NCBI GenBank assembly: GCA_024762915.1
Contig: JANTGL010000034.1
Coordinates: forward strand, 1 to 14,670
Source: Bacteroidales bacterium
GTDB taxonomy: Bacteria > Bacteroidota > Bacteroidia > Bacteroidales > JAADGE01
Direction of reading: 5' to 3'
DNA: 14,670 nt
The position numbers were made by a program, and so were the translations under genes. Shown piece after piece: positions 7,598 through 14,670 of the stretch. The notes under the pieces were generated by a model that was given only the letters and a program-made list of their open reading frames with translations, ran no database searches and was not told the DNA's origin. How positions within the stretch are numbered: position 1 is the stretch's first letter; every line of letters begins with the position of its first letter.

Positions 7598-8440
7598 ATG
7601 ATGAATCGCATATTATTATTTTTATCAATATTATTTATCAATCATTTTTCATATGCTCAATATCAATTTGAAAGCGGAGCCAGACAAAGCGGTATGTCCG
7701 GATCGGGAATTGTTATTTCCGACATTTGGTCGAGTTATCACAATCAAGCAGGTTTATCTGATTTGAAAGGATTTTCGGCGGGTTTATTTTATTCAAATAT
7801 GTTTAATATGCCTGATTTAAAAGAAACATCTTTTGCTGTTGCCATGCCTGTTGACAAATACGGAAGTGCCGGATTAAATTATTCATATTCGGGAAATCCT
7901 GCCTTAAATTTCAGTAAGTTTGGTTTTGCTTATGCCAAACGACTGGGGAAACGAATAACAGCCGGAATTCAGATTGATTATTTACGGTTAGCTCAATTAA
8001 ATTACGGAAATGACGGAACTGCTGTCGGAGAAATCGGATTTATTGCCGAACCGATTAAAAATTTATATCTCGGAGCTCATGTTTTTAACCCGTGGCGTGC
8101 AAAACTAAACGGAACAGAAGATTATATAAGTTCCGTTTTAAGAATTGGTGCCGGTTATAATTTCTCCGAAAAAGTTCTTGTAACAGCAGAAACCGAAAAA
8201 GATATTGACAAACCGATTGTTTTCCGTGCAGGAACTGAGTATCATATGGTTGCAGGATTATATTTACGTGGCGGTGTTGCTTTAAATCCCGTAAAATACA
8301 GTTTCGGATTAGGGTATAATTATAAAGGCATTACAGCTGATGTTGCTTATATCAGTCATCAGATTTTAGGCTATTATTTTCAATTCGGATTGGGATATTC
8401 TCTAATTAAAAGATCAGAAGAAGAAGCGAAAACCGAGTAG
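7598..8440 (+). CDS. Exported outer-membrane beta-barrel protein, PorV/FadL-like
   Basis: 280 residues from the ATG at 7598; an in-frame upstream extension would need a TTG start and is not convincing, and a second ATG follows at once at 7601. Residues 1-20 are a signal peptide (hydrophobic run, then SYA before QYQ). The mature N terminus, SGARQSGMSGSGIVISD (about 26-42) followed by HNQAGLSDL, resembles the start of PorV and FadL-type barrels, where GMGGAG...NPAGL is common. The rest alternates short hydrophobic strands with many Gly, Tyr and Phe, as in a transmembrane barrel, and ends in a charged tail (KRSEEEAKTE). A role in type IX secretion or in uptake of small hydrophobic compounds is possible, but nothing local decides this. 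It is the first gene of a probable three-gene unit with the SemiSWEET and hydrolase genes. Confidence 0.75.
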   Translation: MMNRILLFLSILFINHFSYAQYQFESGARQSGMSGSGIVISDIWSSYHNQAGLSDLKGFSAGLFYSNMFNMPDLKETSFAVAMPVDKYGSAGLNYSYSGNPALNFSKFGFAYAKRLGKRITAGIQIDYLRLAQLNYGNDGTAVGEIGFIAEPIKNLYLGAHVFNPWRAKLNGTEDYISSVLRIGAGYNFSEKVLVTAETEKDIDKPIVFRAGTEYHMVAGLYLRGGVALNPVKYSFGLGYNYKGITADVAYISHQILGYYFQFGLGYSLIKRSEEEAKTE

Positions 8441-8473
8441 GTTTAAATGTATCATATTTATACTGTTTTAAAC
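8441..8473. other. AT-rich inverted repeat just before the SemiSWEET start
   Basis: GTTTAAA (8441-8447) is the exact complement of TTTAAAC (8467-8473), and inside it GTAT (8449-8452) can pair with ATAC (8460-8463). The imperfect hairpin fills the gap between the stop of the barrel gene and the ATG at 8475. It lacks a GC stem and a T-run, so it is not a normal terminator. It could affect translation of the next gene or RNA processing. Confidence 0.4.
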
Positions 8474-8474
8474 T

Positions 8475-8726
8475 ATGAATCCTGAAATTTTCGGACATAT
8501 CGGCGGAGCAATAATTGCATTTGCTTTATTACCGCAAGTTATCAAATCTTGGAAAACAAAATCCGTAAAAGATATTTCCTTAATTTGGAACAGCTTAATG
8601 CTAATCGGTTTAATTACTTTTTTAATATACGGAATCGGCATTAACAGTTTACCCATTATCATTTTCGGTTCAATTGAAATTTGTTTAACGGCTTCATTGC
8701 TTATTTTAAAATTACTTTACAAATAA
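8475..8726 (+). CDS. SemiSWEET/PQ-loop small membrane transporter
   Basis: 83 residues with three predicted transmembrane helices (about 6-24, 37-55 and 58-80). The PQ motif at 20-21 falls within LLPQVIKSWKTKSVKDIS, the conserved helix end and loop of the MtN3/SWEET/PQ-loop superfamily. Length and a single three-helix unit fit bacterial SemiSWEETs, which act as dimers and carry sugars across the inner membrane. The substrate cannot be told from sequence. It lies 34 bases after the barrel gene and 13 bases before the hydrolase gene, so all three may share one transcript. An outer-membrane barrel, an inner-membrane carrier and an exported hydrolase would make sense as an uptake set, but this is inference. 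Confidence 0.85.
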   Translation: MNPEIFGHIGGAIIAFALLPQVIKSWKTKSVKDISLIWNSLMLIGLITFLIYGIGINSLPIIIFGSIEICLTASLLILKLLYK

Positions 8727-8739
8727 TAAATATCGTATT

Positions 8740-9378
8740 ATGAATTTAAAATACATTTCTTTAATCGTCATTTTTTTTATGTTCTCGTTCTTTACCGAAG
8801 GGAAAAGTAATCCGAAATATGTGTTTTATTTACACGGAAGAATTGTTGAACTTCAAGGATTAGATGCTTATAGTCCGAAATACGGAAAATATGAATACGA
8901 AAAAATAATTGAATCATTAAAAGATACTGATGTTACGGTTTTCAGTGAAGTAAGGTCTGAAAATACGGATATTTTTATTTATGCAAAGAAGATTGCCGGT
9001 CAAGTTGACAGTTTACTGAAAATAGGAATTAAATCGGAAGATATTACGGTTATCGGAGCCTCAAAAGGAGCATTAATTGCAATGGAAGTTTCTACATTAT
9101 TAAAAAATAAAAATATAAATTTTGTTTTTATTGCAGGATCTTTTAAATCTGTCGAAAAAAATTTCAAATTCAATCTTTACGGAAATATTCTGGGATTTTA
9201 TGAAAAATCCGATTTAATTGCGGGAAGCAGTTATCTTCCTTTAATTAATGTTTCTGAAGGTATCAATAGTTTTAAAGAAATTATGTTGAATACAAATATG
9301 GGACACGGAATTGTATTTAAACCCTTGAAAGAATGGCTTATCCCAACAAAAAAGTTCATAAACAAATCTAAAAAATAA
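8740..9378 (+). CDS. Exported alpha/beta-hydrolase of unknown substrate
   Basis: 212 residues. Residues about 1-22 form a hydrophobic signal peptide or anchor (KYISLIVIFFMFSFF), so the protein is periplasmic or surface-exposed. YLHGR (30-34) fits the oxyanion loop of alpha/beta-hydrolases, and VIGASKGALIA (104-114) is the nucleophile elbow with Ser108. Asp158 (EKSDLIAG) and His189 (MGHGIVF) are placed as the remaining triad members. The domain is short, with little room for a lid. Possible activities include esterase, lipase-like or peptidase; no motif narrows this down. It starts 13 bases after the SemiSWEET stop, and its stop is two bases from the stop of the convergent thioredoxin-like gene with no terminator hairpin between, so the two transcripts probably overlap. 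Confidence 0.75.
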   Translation: MNLKYISLIVIFFMFSFFTEGKSNPKYVFYLHGRIVELQGLDAYSPKYGKYEYEKIIESLKDTDVTVFSEVRSENTDIFIYAKKIAGQVDSLLKIGIKSEDITVIGASKGALIAMEVSTLLKNKNINFVFIAGSFKSVEKNFKFNLYGNILGFYEKSDLIAGSSYLPLINVSEGINSFKEIMLNTNMGHGIVFKPLKEWLIPTKKFINKSKK

Positions 9379-9380
9379 TT

Positions 9381-10793
9381 TTAATTCTTATTCTTTCGAG
9401 CTTGTTTTATTTTCCATTCTTGTTTTATCTTGAAAAAAGCGGTTTCAAAATCTTCTGCGGGTCCCGGTGCAGAAATTAAAGCTAATTTACCTTTCGGGTT
9501 AATTAAAAAATAAGTCGGATAGGCACGAACATTATAATCTTCAATAACTTTTCCGTTGTCGTCACTGTGTAAAACCGTTATGTTTTTTGTGTCAATGTCT
9601 TTCAGAAAACCTTTTATTCGTGCAGAACTGTTTTCCTTAAAGATTAAAATAATTTTAAGTAATTCCGGATTTTTTTCGGCAAGCGCTTTAATTAAAAGAA
9701 TGTCTTTTTTACAAGGATAACTGTCTGTTGAAAAAAACCCGAGATACACAAATTTCCCTCTGAAATCCGATAAACTATGCATGTATGTTTCGTTGTCGGG
9801 TAATCTGAAATCCAAACTTGAATTACCGGTAATTAAATTTAATGAATTATCAAGAAAATTATTTACGGCAATTAATAAGTATTTATTTTTTATGTATTTC
9901 TTGGATGAATATAAGACGTCAATAATGTTATTCTTATAAATTGGTGTTTTATAAAATTCATTATAAAGGTTAATAAATAAAAAGTATTCTCTGAATTCTT
10001 GATTGTAGCATAAATCATAATTTGATAAAGTACGACTCATCATATTCCATCCTGCATTTGTTGCTAAAAGTTTGTAGAGTGTGTCACCGTATACTTCAAA
10101 CAGAACCGTTCCGAGCCCTTCTTTAAGTAATGTGTTATATGCAGGATTTTTATATAAAATAGGCTCATCACTAAAATTTTTACGAACAACGGCTTTCTTA
10201 TTTTTGTATATTGTATGAACCCGCAAATCAAGAAGCTTATATTTTTTGTAATTTAAAAAAAACGGATTCTCTGAGAAAGAAGTGCTGTCGTCAATAATTT
10301 GGATTTGAGTTTCAAATAAGCCCGGGTTAATATGTTTCGGATTTTTAAATATATTTTCCATTCCGGTTTTATATAATGCATCAAACTTTTTTATTTCAGC
10401 TGTTACCGTTTGGTCGTTATTAAGAATACGAATGTAAAATTCATAAGGTTTAAAATACGGATTTATAATATCTTCATGTCTTCGAATTGTTTTTTTCGGC
10501 AGTACAATATCAAATTCTTTTCCGGGTTCAATAATGATATATCCGATAAATACATCCAAATCCAGAAAAGCTTGAAAAGTGTCATCCGTTTCGACCAAAA
10601 AAGTAAAATAACCTTCATCATCAACCGGACTTTCGGCAATCATTTTCTTTGTTAATGTAATGTAATCGGAATAAGTGTAGAGTTTTAATGTTTCGCCGGA
10701 ATAAGTGCCGGCATTTCCGTATATTTTACATATTCCCGCTTGAGTTTGTATGCTTAAAGAAAGGATAAAAACAATGCTTACAAATTTTCTCAT
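9381..10793 (-). CDS. Exported TlpA/thioredoxin-fold protein with single-cysteine SXXC site
   Basis: 470 residues. A signal peptide (1-19, cleavage near TQAG) sends it to the periplasm or outer face. Residues about 20-100 resemble the beta-sandwich that precedes thioredoxin domains in many Bacteroidota (DUF4369-like; from general memory). A long helical, poorly conserved middle (about 110-320) follows. From about 325 a TlpA/AhpC-type thioredoxin domain begins: LDFRLPDNETYMHSLSDFRG, then the site FFSTDSYPCKKD, and AYPTYFLINPKGK with the cis-proline at 426. In redox-active relatives the site is CxxC; here the first Cys is Ser358 and only Cys361 remains. The protein may act as a monothiol exchanger or binding protein rather than a dithiol oxidoreductase. 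It follows the GAF-PAS gene by 32 bases, so they are probably co-transcribed. Confidence 0.8.
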   Translation of the reverse strand: MRKFVSIVFILSLSIQTQAGICKIYGNAGTYSGETLKLYTYSDYITLTKKMIAESPVDDEGYFTFLVETDDTFQAFLDLDVFIGYIIIEPGKEFDIVLPKKTIRRHEDIINPYFKPYEFYIRILNNDQTVTAEIKKFDALYKTGMENIFKNPKHINPGLFETQIQIIDDSTSFSENPFFLNYKKYKLLDLRVHTIYKNKKAVVRKNFSDEPILYKNPAYNTLLKEGLGTVLFEVYGDTLYKLLATNAGWNMMSRTLSNYDLCYNQEFREYFLFINLYNEFYKTPIYKNNIIDVLYSSKKYIKNKYLLIAVNNFLDNSLNLITGNSSLDFRLPDNETYMHSLSDFRGKFVYLGFFSTDSYPCKKDILLIKALAEKNPELLKIILIFKENSSARIKGFLKDIDTKNITVLHSDDNGKVIEDYNVRAYPTYFLINPKGKLALISAPGPAEDFETAFFKIKQEWKIKQARKNKN

Positions 10794-10825
10794 GATTTCG
10801 GTTTTAAGTTTGCTTGATTCTTTCT

Positions 10826-12274
10826 TTAGGGTGTTTTTATCAATACGGCAGTTAAAACAATTGTTTCAATTTTGTTCTCGCTGTTTTTGATCGGGATGAA
10901 TTTTTCTATCAATTCTTCCGTATTATTATTACGAAAATATCTGTTAATCATTGTTTCACCGTTCAGAACTTTTTTATATAGGTCCTGAAATTTTTCATTT
11001 TTTTCGAAAATATCGAAAATTTTTATATCCGATTTCAATTCTTCTTTAATACCGTATAGTGTTTTTGCAGCTTTATTAATATCTGAAATTGTACCTTCCG
11101 CATTAAAAATAATTGTCGGAAACATATTATTAATCAGCTCAAAATTTTCTGACAGTTTGTTAAATTTAATATTTAATTGTTCTTTTTCTTTGCTTAAAGC
11201 AGAAATTGTTTTCTCAGATTGTTTTTCTTTTATTGCTAATTCTTCTGATTGTTTTTTAGAATCTTCCGCAAGTTTTGTTGTTAAAATTTTGGTGTTGATA
11301 TTTGAAATCTCAGCTGCAATACGTTCGGCAATAACATTTAAAAAGTTAACACGATAATCCGTAATCCTTTTTAAGGAAGCAATTTCTATTACCCCGAATA
11401 ATTTTTTTTCATAAATTAAAGGCATTAATATAAGCGATGACGGAGTATCTTCACCCAAACCCGAGCTGATGTATGTATACCCTTCCGGCAAGTCATCAAT
11501 ACGAATAAGTTTTTGCTCTTTAGCACATTTCCCGACCAAACTTTCTCCGATTTCAATTTCGGTATCTAATTGTTTTTTCTTGTCGTAAGCATAGGCAGCT
11601 TCCAGAATTAACAGTTCTTTTTCATCTTTTTCTTTTAATACAAAGATGCCCGCCTGTTCCGCTCTCAGATGTTCGGCTAATTTTTTTATTACCGGATAAG
11701 CCATTTCCTCGGTACTTTTAAAATCTTGTTGCAGTAAAAGGGTAAAAGCCGTAACTCCGGATTGATACCAATTATTACGTTCCAGTTCAAGCATATTTAA
11801 TCTTCGTTCTTTTTCATAAGTCAATAAATTTTCTTTAATATCAACTAATAAAGCACCGAGCTGTACATTTTCCGGAACTTCTGATTTTGCTTTTAAATTT
11901 CCGAGTTTCAGATTTTCGGCAAATTCAGTATTTTTAAAATAAGTGTCAAGTAAAAAAGATAACTCTTTATAAACACTGCCGAATTCGTTCTTTTTATTAA
12001 TTTTTATTTTTAATTTATCCGGAAAAGCAGTGTAAGAAAAAAAGTTTTTAAGATTTACGGCGATTTGTTTTATGTTTCCGGAAATCGTGACCGAAATAAA
12101 GATTGTATAGATTAAAGGAATTAATATTGCTGCAGATATTAATATAACGGCAAAAATTTTGTTTTCTTCAAAATTGATACTCAGAATATCCCAATAATAC
12201 AATAAAGTAACGACTCCTGTTATCAAAATCAGAAATATGATGTATGTCAGAAAAATTTTAAATTTTATCTTCAC
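10826..12274 (-). CDS. Membrane-anchored GAF-PAS sensor without output domain
   Basis: 482 residues. Two transmembrane helices (about 7-27 and 39-63) enclose only a short external loop, so most of the protein is cytoplasmic. A HAMP-like linker (about 64-115) is followed by a helical stretch and a GAF domain (about 185-325; LVGKCAKEQKLIRIDDLP and LMPLIYEKKLFGVIEIASL are typical). Next come a charged coiled coil (about 330-378) and a C-terminal PAS domain (about 380-480; FNAEGTISDINKAAKTLYG). No histidine kinase, GGDEF, phosphatase or methyl-accepting output domain follows. The coiled coil suggests dimers. It may signal through a partner protein, or the PAS may receive rather than send a signal (inference). 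The exported thioredoxin-like gene directly downstream in the same unit is a candidate partner. rsmI lies upstream, with a separate TATATTTG element in the 69-base gap. Confidence 0.82.
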   Translation of the reverse strand: MKIKFKIFLTYIIFLILITGVVTLLYYWDILSINFEENKIFAVILISAAILIPLIYTIFISVTISGNIKQIAVNLKNFFSYTAFPDKLKIKINKKNEFGSVYKELSFLLDTYFKNTEFAENLKLGNLKAKSEVPENVQLGALLVDIKENLLTYEKERRLNMLELERNNWYQSGVTAFTLLLQQDFKSTEEMAYPVIKKLAEHLRAEQAGIFVLKEKDEKELLILEAAYAYDKKKQLDTEIEIGESLVGKCAKEQKLIRIDDLPEGYTYISSGLGEDTPSSLILMPLIYEKKLFGVIEIASLKRITDYRVNFLNVIAERIAAEISNINTKILTTKLAEDSKKQSEELAIKEKQSEKTISALSKEKEQLNIKFNKLSENFELINNMFPTIIFNAEGTISDINKAAKTLYGIKEELKSDIKIFDIFEKNEKFQDLYKKVLNGETMINRYFRNNNTEELIEKFIPIKNSENKIETIVLTAVLIKTP

Positions 12275-12305
12275 AATAATTACAGTTTATAAAATTCGAT
12301 TAAGG

Positions 12306-12313
12306 CAAATATA
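12306..12313 (-). promoter_or_regulatory. -7 element of the GAF-PAS gene promoter
   Basis: On the minus strand TATATTTG is an exact TAnnTTTG match, 31 bases before the ATG at 12274, in the gap after rsmI. A weak TG (12335-12336) about 21 bases upstream may stand for the -33 element. It suggests the sensor and thioredoxin-like genes have their own promoter apart from rsmI. Confidence 0.55.
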
Positions 12314-12343
12314 CGGATTTTTTATAATAATTTTCAGTAAAAA

Positions 12344-13033
12344 CTATTCGGTTTCCTTTTTTTTGTTCAAACCTTCTAAAACAATAACAATTTCTCCTTT
12401 TACCGTGTTATTCTCAAAATACGAAATCACTTCGGACAAATTGCCTCGGACCGTTTCCTCATAAATTTTTGTTAATTCTCTCGAAACGGAAACCTGCCTG
12501 TCTTCTCCGAATTGATCTGAAAATTGTTGCAATGTTTTAATCAATCGATACGGTGATTCATAAAAAATCATGGTTCTTTTTTCTTCAGAAAGTTCTTTTA
12601 GTCGTTTTTGTCTGCCTTTTTTTTGCGGTAAAAATCCTTCAAAACAAAAACGTTCACAAGGTAAACCTGAATTAACGAGTGCAGGAACAAAAGCCGTTGC
12701 ACCCGGCAAAGTTTCAACCGGAATATTGTTTTTAAGACATTCTCTGACAATTAAAAACCCCGGATCGGAAATTCCGGGAGTTCCTGCATCACTGACCAAA
12801 GCAATACTTAATCCTGATTGCAGCTTTTCTATGATATTTTGAACTTGTTTGTGTTCGTTAAATTTATGATAAGCTGACATACTGTTTTGAATATCAAAAT
12901 GTTTTAATAAAACGGAAGTTGTACGTGTATCTTCCGCTAAAATTAAATCAACTTCTTTCAAAATTTCTACGGCTCTGAATGTAATATCATTAAGATTGCC
13001 GACGGGTGTGGGAACAAGAATGAGTTTAGACAT
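12344..13033 (-). CDS. rsmI: RsmI, 16S rRNA 2'-O-ribose C1402 methyltransferase
   Basis: 229 residues of the tetrapyrrole-methylase fold. The N terminus has LILVPTPVGNLNDITFR (4-20), then ILAEDTRTT (31-39) and LVSDAGTPGISDPG (79-92), the hallmark SAM-binding and active-site segments of RsmI. A further family motif is LPGATAFVPALVNSGLP. The enzyme methylates the 2'-hydroxyl of C1402 in the ribosomal decoding centre using S-adenosylmethionine. Length is slightly shorter than in gammaproteobacteria, as the family often is without the C-terminal extension. The start at 13033 is supported by a TATCTTTG promoter element 15 bases upstream, giving a very short leader. No frameshift or odd residue is seen. 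Confidence 0.95.
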   Translation of the reverse strand: MSKLILVPTPVGNLNDITFRAVEILKEVDLILAEDTRTTSVLLKHFDIQNSMSAYHKFNEHKQVQNIIEKLQSGLSIALVSDAGTPGISDPGFLIVRECLKNNIPVETLPGATAFVPALVNSGLPCERFCFEGFLPQKKGRQKRLKELSEEKRTMIFYESPYRLIKTLQQFSDQFGEDRQVSVSRELTKIYEETVRGNLSEVISYFENNTVKGEIVIVLEGLNKKKETE

Positions 13034-13048
13034 TAATACAATTTTTTA

Positions 13049-13056
13049 CAAAGATA
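13049..13056 (-). promoter_or_regulatory. -7 element of the rsmI promoter
   Basis: On the minus strand TATCTTTG is an exact TAnnTTTG match, 15 bases before the rsmI ATG. No clear -33 TTTG precedes it. Transcription would begin close to the start codon, so the leader would be about nine bases, which suits the lack of a Shine-Dalgarno sequence. Confidence 0.5.
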
Positions 13057-13267
13057 AAATAATTAGCGGAAGGATTTTTTTATGTTTTCTGAAAAAACCT
13101 GAAATTTTTAACTTGGGACGTCGAGAACTATTTTAAGCGTTGAGTTTGACAAACTATGCGCTAAAGAGACAGCGTTATTATATTAAACCGAATTAATTCT
13201 AACAGCAAGAAATATTATGTAAATTGAAAACAGAACCTTAGTTTTTATAAAATTAAAAGGAAAATCG
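13057..13267. other. Divergent intergenic region with an imperfect hairpin
   Basis: This 211-base stretch between the rsmI and M20 peptidase promoters has no plausible gene. It contains one imperfect inverted repeat (13132-13165): TTTAAGCG pairs with CGCTAAA apart from one bulged A, and AGTTT pairs with AAACT around a GAC loop. It is richer in G and C than its surroundings and includes the palindrome GACGTC (13118-13123). I cannot assign it to a known RNA or element. Confidence 0.4.
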
Positions 13268-13275
13268 TATATTTG
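13268..13275 (+). promoter_or_regulatory. -7 element of the M20 peptidase promoter
   Basis: TATATTTG is an exact TAnnTTTG match, 39 bases before the ATG at 13315. A T-rich stretch at 13241-13246 sits at about the right distance for a degenerate -33 element. The element overlaps a possible TTG start at 13273, ruling that start out if the promoter is real. Confidence 0.6.
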
Positions 13276-13314
13276 TTAATTGTAAAAACGTATTCATTTA
13301 AAAAAAATATAAGC

Positions 13315-14391
13315 ATGTCAGAAAGAATGATAAAGCAATTTACGGAAATGGTTCAAATTGACAGTGAATCAAGTAATGAAGCTAATTTTATTAATTATCT
13401 TGAAAAAGAATACCAAAAATTAGGAGCAGAAACGAAACAGGATAACTATGGGAACCTAATTGCAAAATTACCTGCAAAGGGATGCGAAGGAAAAGAACCT
13501 ATTTTATTATCGTGTCATGCCGATACCGTAAAACCCGGGATAGGTATTGAACCGATTATTGAAAACGGTGTCATAAGGTCAAAAGGAGAAACTATTTTGG
13601 GTGCCGATGATAAAGCAGGTATCGCAGAAATGTTGGAAGCTTTAAGAATTGCCGAAGTGAGACCTCCGGTTGAAGTTGCTATATCACGGGAAGAAGAAAT
13701 AGGCCTGTTTGGGGTTAAAAATCTTGATTATAGTCTGCTTACAGCTAAAAAGGGTTTTTTACTTGATAATGACACTTTAGACACAATTATTATCGGAGGA
13801 CCTTCCTATTATGCTTTTGATGTTACCGTTAAAGGTAAATCGGCACATGCCGGAATGGAGCCGGAGAAAGGGATTAATGCAATTGTTGCCGCATCAAAAG
13901 CAATCGTTGCCTTAAAACTCGGAAGAATAGACCATGAAACTACGGCAAATGTCGGAATTATAGAAGGCGGAATTGTCCGCAACGGAGTTCCCGATAGAGT
14001 TGTTTTTAAAGCTGAATGCCGAAGTTTAAACCATGAAAAAACAGCTAAATTGGCTGATGAAATGAAGGCAATTATGAAAAGAGAAGTTGAAGCTGTCGGG
14101 GCTAAAATTGAAATTGATGAAAATAATTTATGTAAAGCGGTTGATATTCCTGAAAACTCGTTTACGGTAGAAATGGCAAAAAAAGCCCTTAAATCAGTAG
14201 GTATTGATGCAAAAGCAACTTTTATGACAGGTTTTACGGATGCTTCAATTTATAATAATATGGGAATAGAAATGGCTGTTGTCGGAATCGGTGCCAGAAA
14301 TGAACATGCGCTTGATGAACATATTTATATTAACGATATGGAAAAAGCACTTAAAATGATTGTTGAATTATTACGATTATCAGCTCAATAA
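13315..14391 (+). CDS. PepT-like M20 family metallopeptidase
   Basis: 358 residues from the ATG at 13315 (MSERMIKQF), the expected size of the PepT-like M20 group. Two-zinc site residues are visible: His68 and Asp70 in SCHADT, Asp98 in LGADDKAG (the bridging ligand), Glu127 (general base) and Glu128 in SREEEIG, Asp151 or Asp153 in LLDND, and His331 in RNEHALDEHI. The dimerisation lid domain inserts between, with GKSAHAGMEPEKGINA (174-189). The enzyme is expected to release N-terminal residues from small peptides in the cytoplasm; there is no signal peptide. An exact substrate (tripeptides or another amide) is not shown by sequence. The reading frame extends upstream through a TTG at 13273, but the promoter overlaps it. 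The next gene begins 54 bases downstream in the same direction. Confidence 0.9.
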   Translation: MSERMIKQFTEMVQIDSESSNEANFINYLEKEYQKLGAETKQDNYGNLIAKLPAKGCEGKEPILLSCHADTVKPGIGIEPIIENGVIRSKGETILGADDKAGIAEMLEALRIAEVRPPVEVAISREEEIGLFGVKNLDYSLLTAKKGFLLDNDTLDTIIIGGPSYYAFDVTVKGKSAHAGMEPEKGINAIVAASKAIVALKLGRIDHETTANVGIIEGGIVRNGVPDRVVFKAECRSLNHEKTAKLADEMKAIMKREVEAVGAKIEIDENNLCKAVDIPENSFTVEMAKKALKSVGIDAKATFMTGFTDASIYNNMGIEMAVVGIGARNEHALDEHIYINDMEKALKMIVELLRLSAQ

Positions 14392-14445
14392 ATAAACCTC
14401 AAAAAATTATAATTAACTTATCCGATATTCATTAAATATAATCTC

Positions 14446-14670
14446 ATGAAGAAAATTATCTTATTTTTTTTCAGCTTATTACTATTTCAATATTCCGGTG
14501 CTCAAATTAAGACCGACAGTATTAAAACAGCATTATTAATTGTAGATATTCAGGAATTTTATTTTCCTTCGGATTACGGTCCCGGCTTGGTAAATGCCGA
14601 GGAAGCAAGTTTAAAAGCCAAAGACGTTTTGCAGGTTTTCAGAGAAAACAAACAATTAGTCGTGCATGTA
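14446..14670 (+). CDS. Exported isochorismatase-family cysteine hydrolase, N-terminal part (cut by window edge)
   Basis: The first 75 residues are present. Residues 1-19 form a signal peptide (MKKIILFFFSLLLFQYSGA), so this member is exported, unlike most of the family. TALLIVDIQEFYF (28-40) is the first strand of the isochorismatase fold with the catalytic Asp34, and VFRENKQLVVHV at the cut end fits the second strand. The nucleophilic Cys and the Lys lie beyond the window. Family members hydrolyse amides such as nicotinamide or pyrazinamide, or isochorismate; which one cannot be told here. No TAnnTTTG element is visible in the 54-base gap, so it may be co-transcribed with the M20 peptidase gene. 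Confidence 0.8.
   Translation, partial: MKKIILFFFSLLLFQYSGAQIKTDSIKTALLIVDIQEFYFPSDYGPGLVNAEEASLKAKDVLQVFRENKQLVVHV

Noticed and set aside
8468..8662. Minus-strand open frame of 64 codons over the SemiSWEET gene
   Set aside because: It overlaps the plus-strand gene, which has a convincing PQ-loop and three helices; the minus-strand frame has no family features and no promoter-like sequence of note.
9370..9400. A terminator between the convergent hydrolase and thioredoxin-like genes
   Set aside because: The stops are only two bases apart, and no GC-rich inverted repeat with a T-run is present on either strand.
12570..12842. Plus-strand open frame of 90 codons inside rsmI
   Set aside because: It is antisense to conserved RsmI motifs such as SDAGTPGISDPG, and has no support of its own.
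1..14670. CRISPR arrays, tRNA or rRNA genes, insertion sequences, or phage genes
   Set aside because: I saw no regularly spaced repeats, cloverleaf-like sequences, transposase motifs or terminal inverted repeats; all larger frames match housekeeping, transport or exported protein families.

Overview
The window looks like an AT-rich chromosomal segment of a member of the Bacteroidota, probably a Bacteroidales-like lineage (inference). The evidence is several start-proximal TAnnTTTG promoter elements of the Bacteroidota type, weak or absent Shine-Dalgarno sequences, an fused HPRT-adenylate kinase gene, a semi-TlpA/thioredoxin exported protein and a PorV/FadL-like outer-membrane barrel. I see no phage, transposon, CRISPR array, tRNA or rRNA. 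Gene density is high and every reading frame appears intact apart from the two genes cut by the window edges.

Layout. (1) 1-2651, minus strand: a glycogen-metabolism pair, a debranching enzyme (GH133-type) followed by the N-terminal part of a GT5/GT4-type glycogen/starch synthase. (2) 2780-6264, plus strand: a promoter, then three tightly spaced genes: nfnA, nfnB (electron-bifurcating NADH-dependent ferredoxin:NADP+ oxidoreductase) and a dihydroorotate-dehydrogenase-like flavoprotein that lacks the canonical catalytic motif; the unit ends in a strong hairpin terminator that also serves the convergent gene. (3) 6285-7418, minus: an HPRT-adenylate kinase fusion for purine salvage and adenylate balance. 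(4) 7598-9378, plus: an outer-membrane barrel protein, a SemiSWEET/PQ-loop transporter and an exported alpha/beta hydrolase, probably co-transcribed. (5) 9381-13033, minus: rsmI, then a membrane-anchored GAF-PAS sensor without output domain, then an exported thioredoxin-fold protein whose CXXC has become SXXC. (6) 13315-14670, plus: a PepT-like M20 metallopeptidase and the start of an exported isochorismatase-family hydrolase.

The parts most worth a second look are the nfnAB plus DHOD-like operon (a possible additional flavoprotein partner of a bifurcating enzyme), the debranching enzyme with an Asn where the family has its conserved Asp, and the pairing of an output-less GAF-PAS sensor with a single-cysteine thioredoxin-like protein. 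Most of the window is otherwise ordinary housekeeping and I do not see a clear undescribed defence or mobile system.
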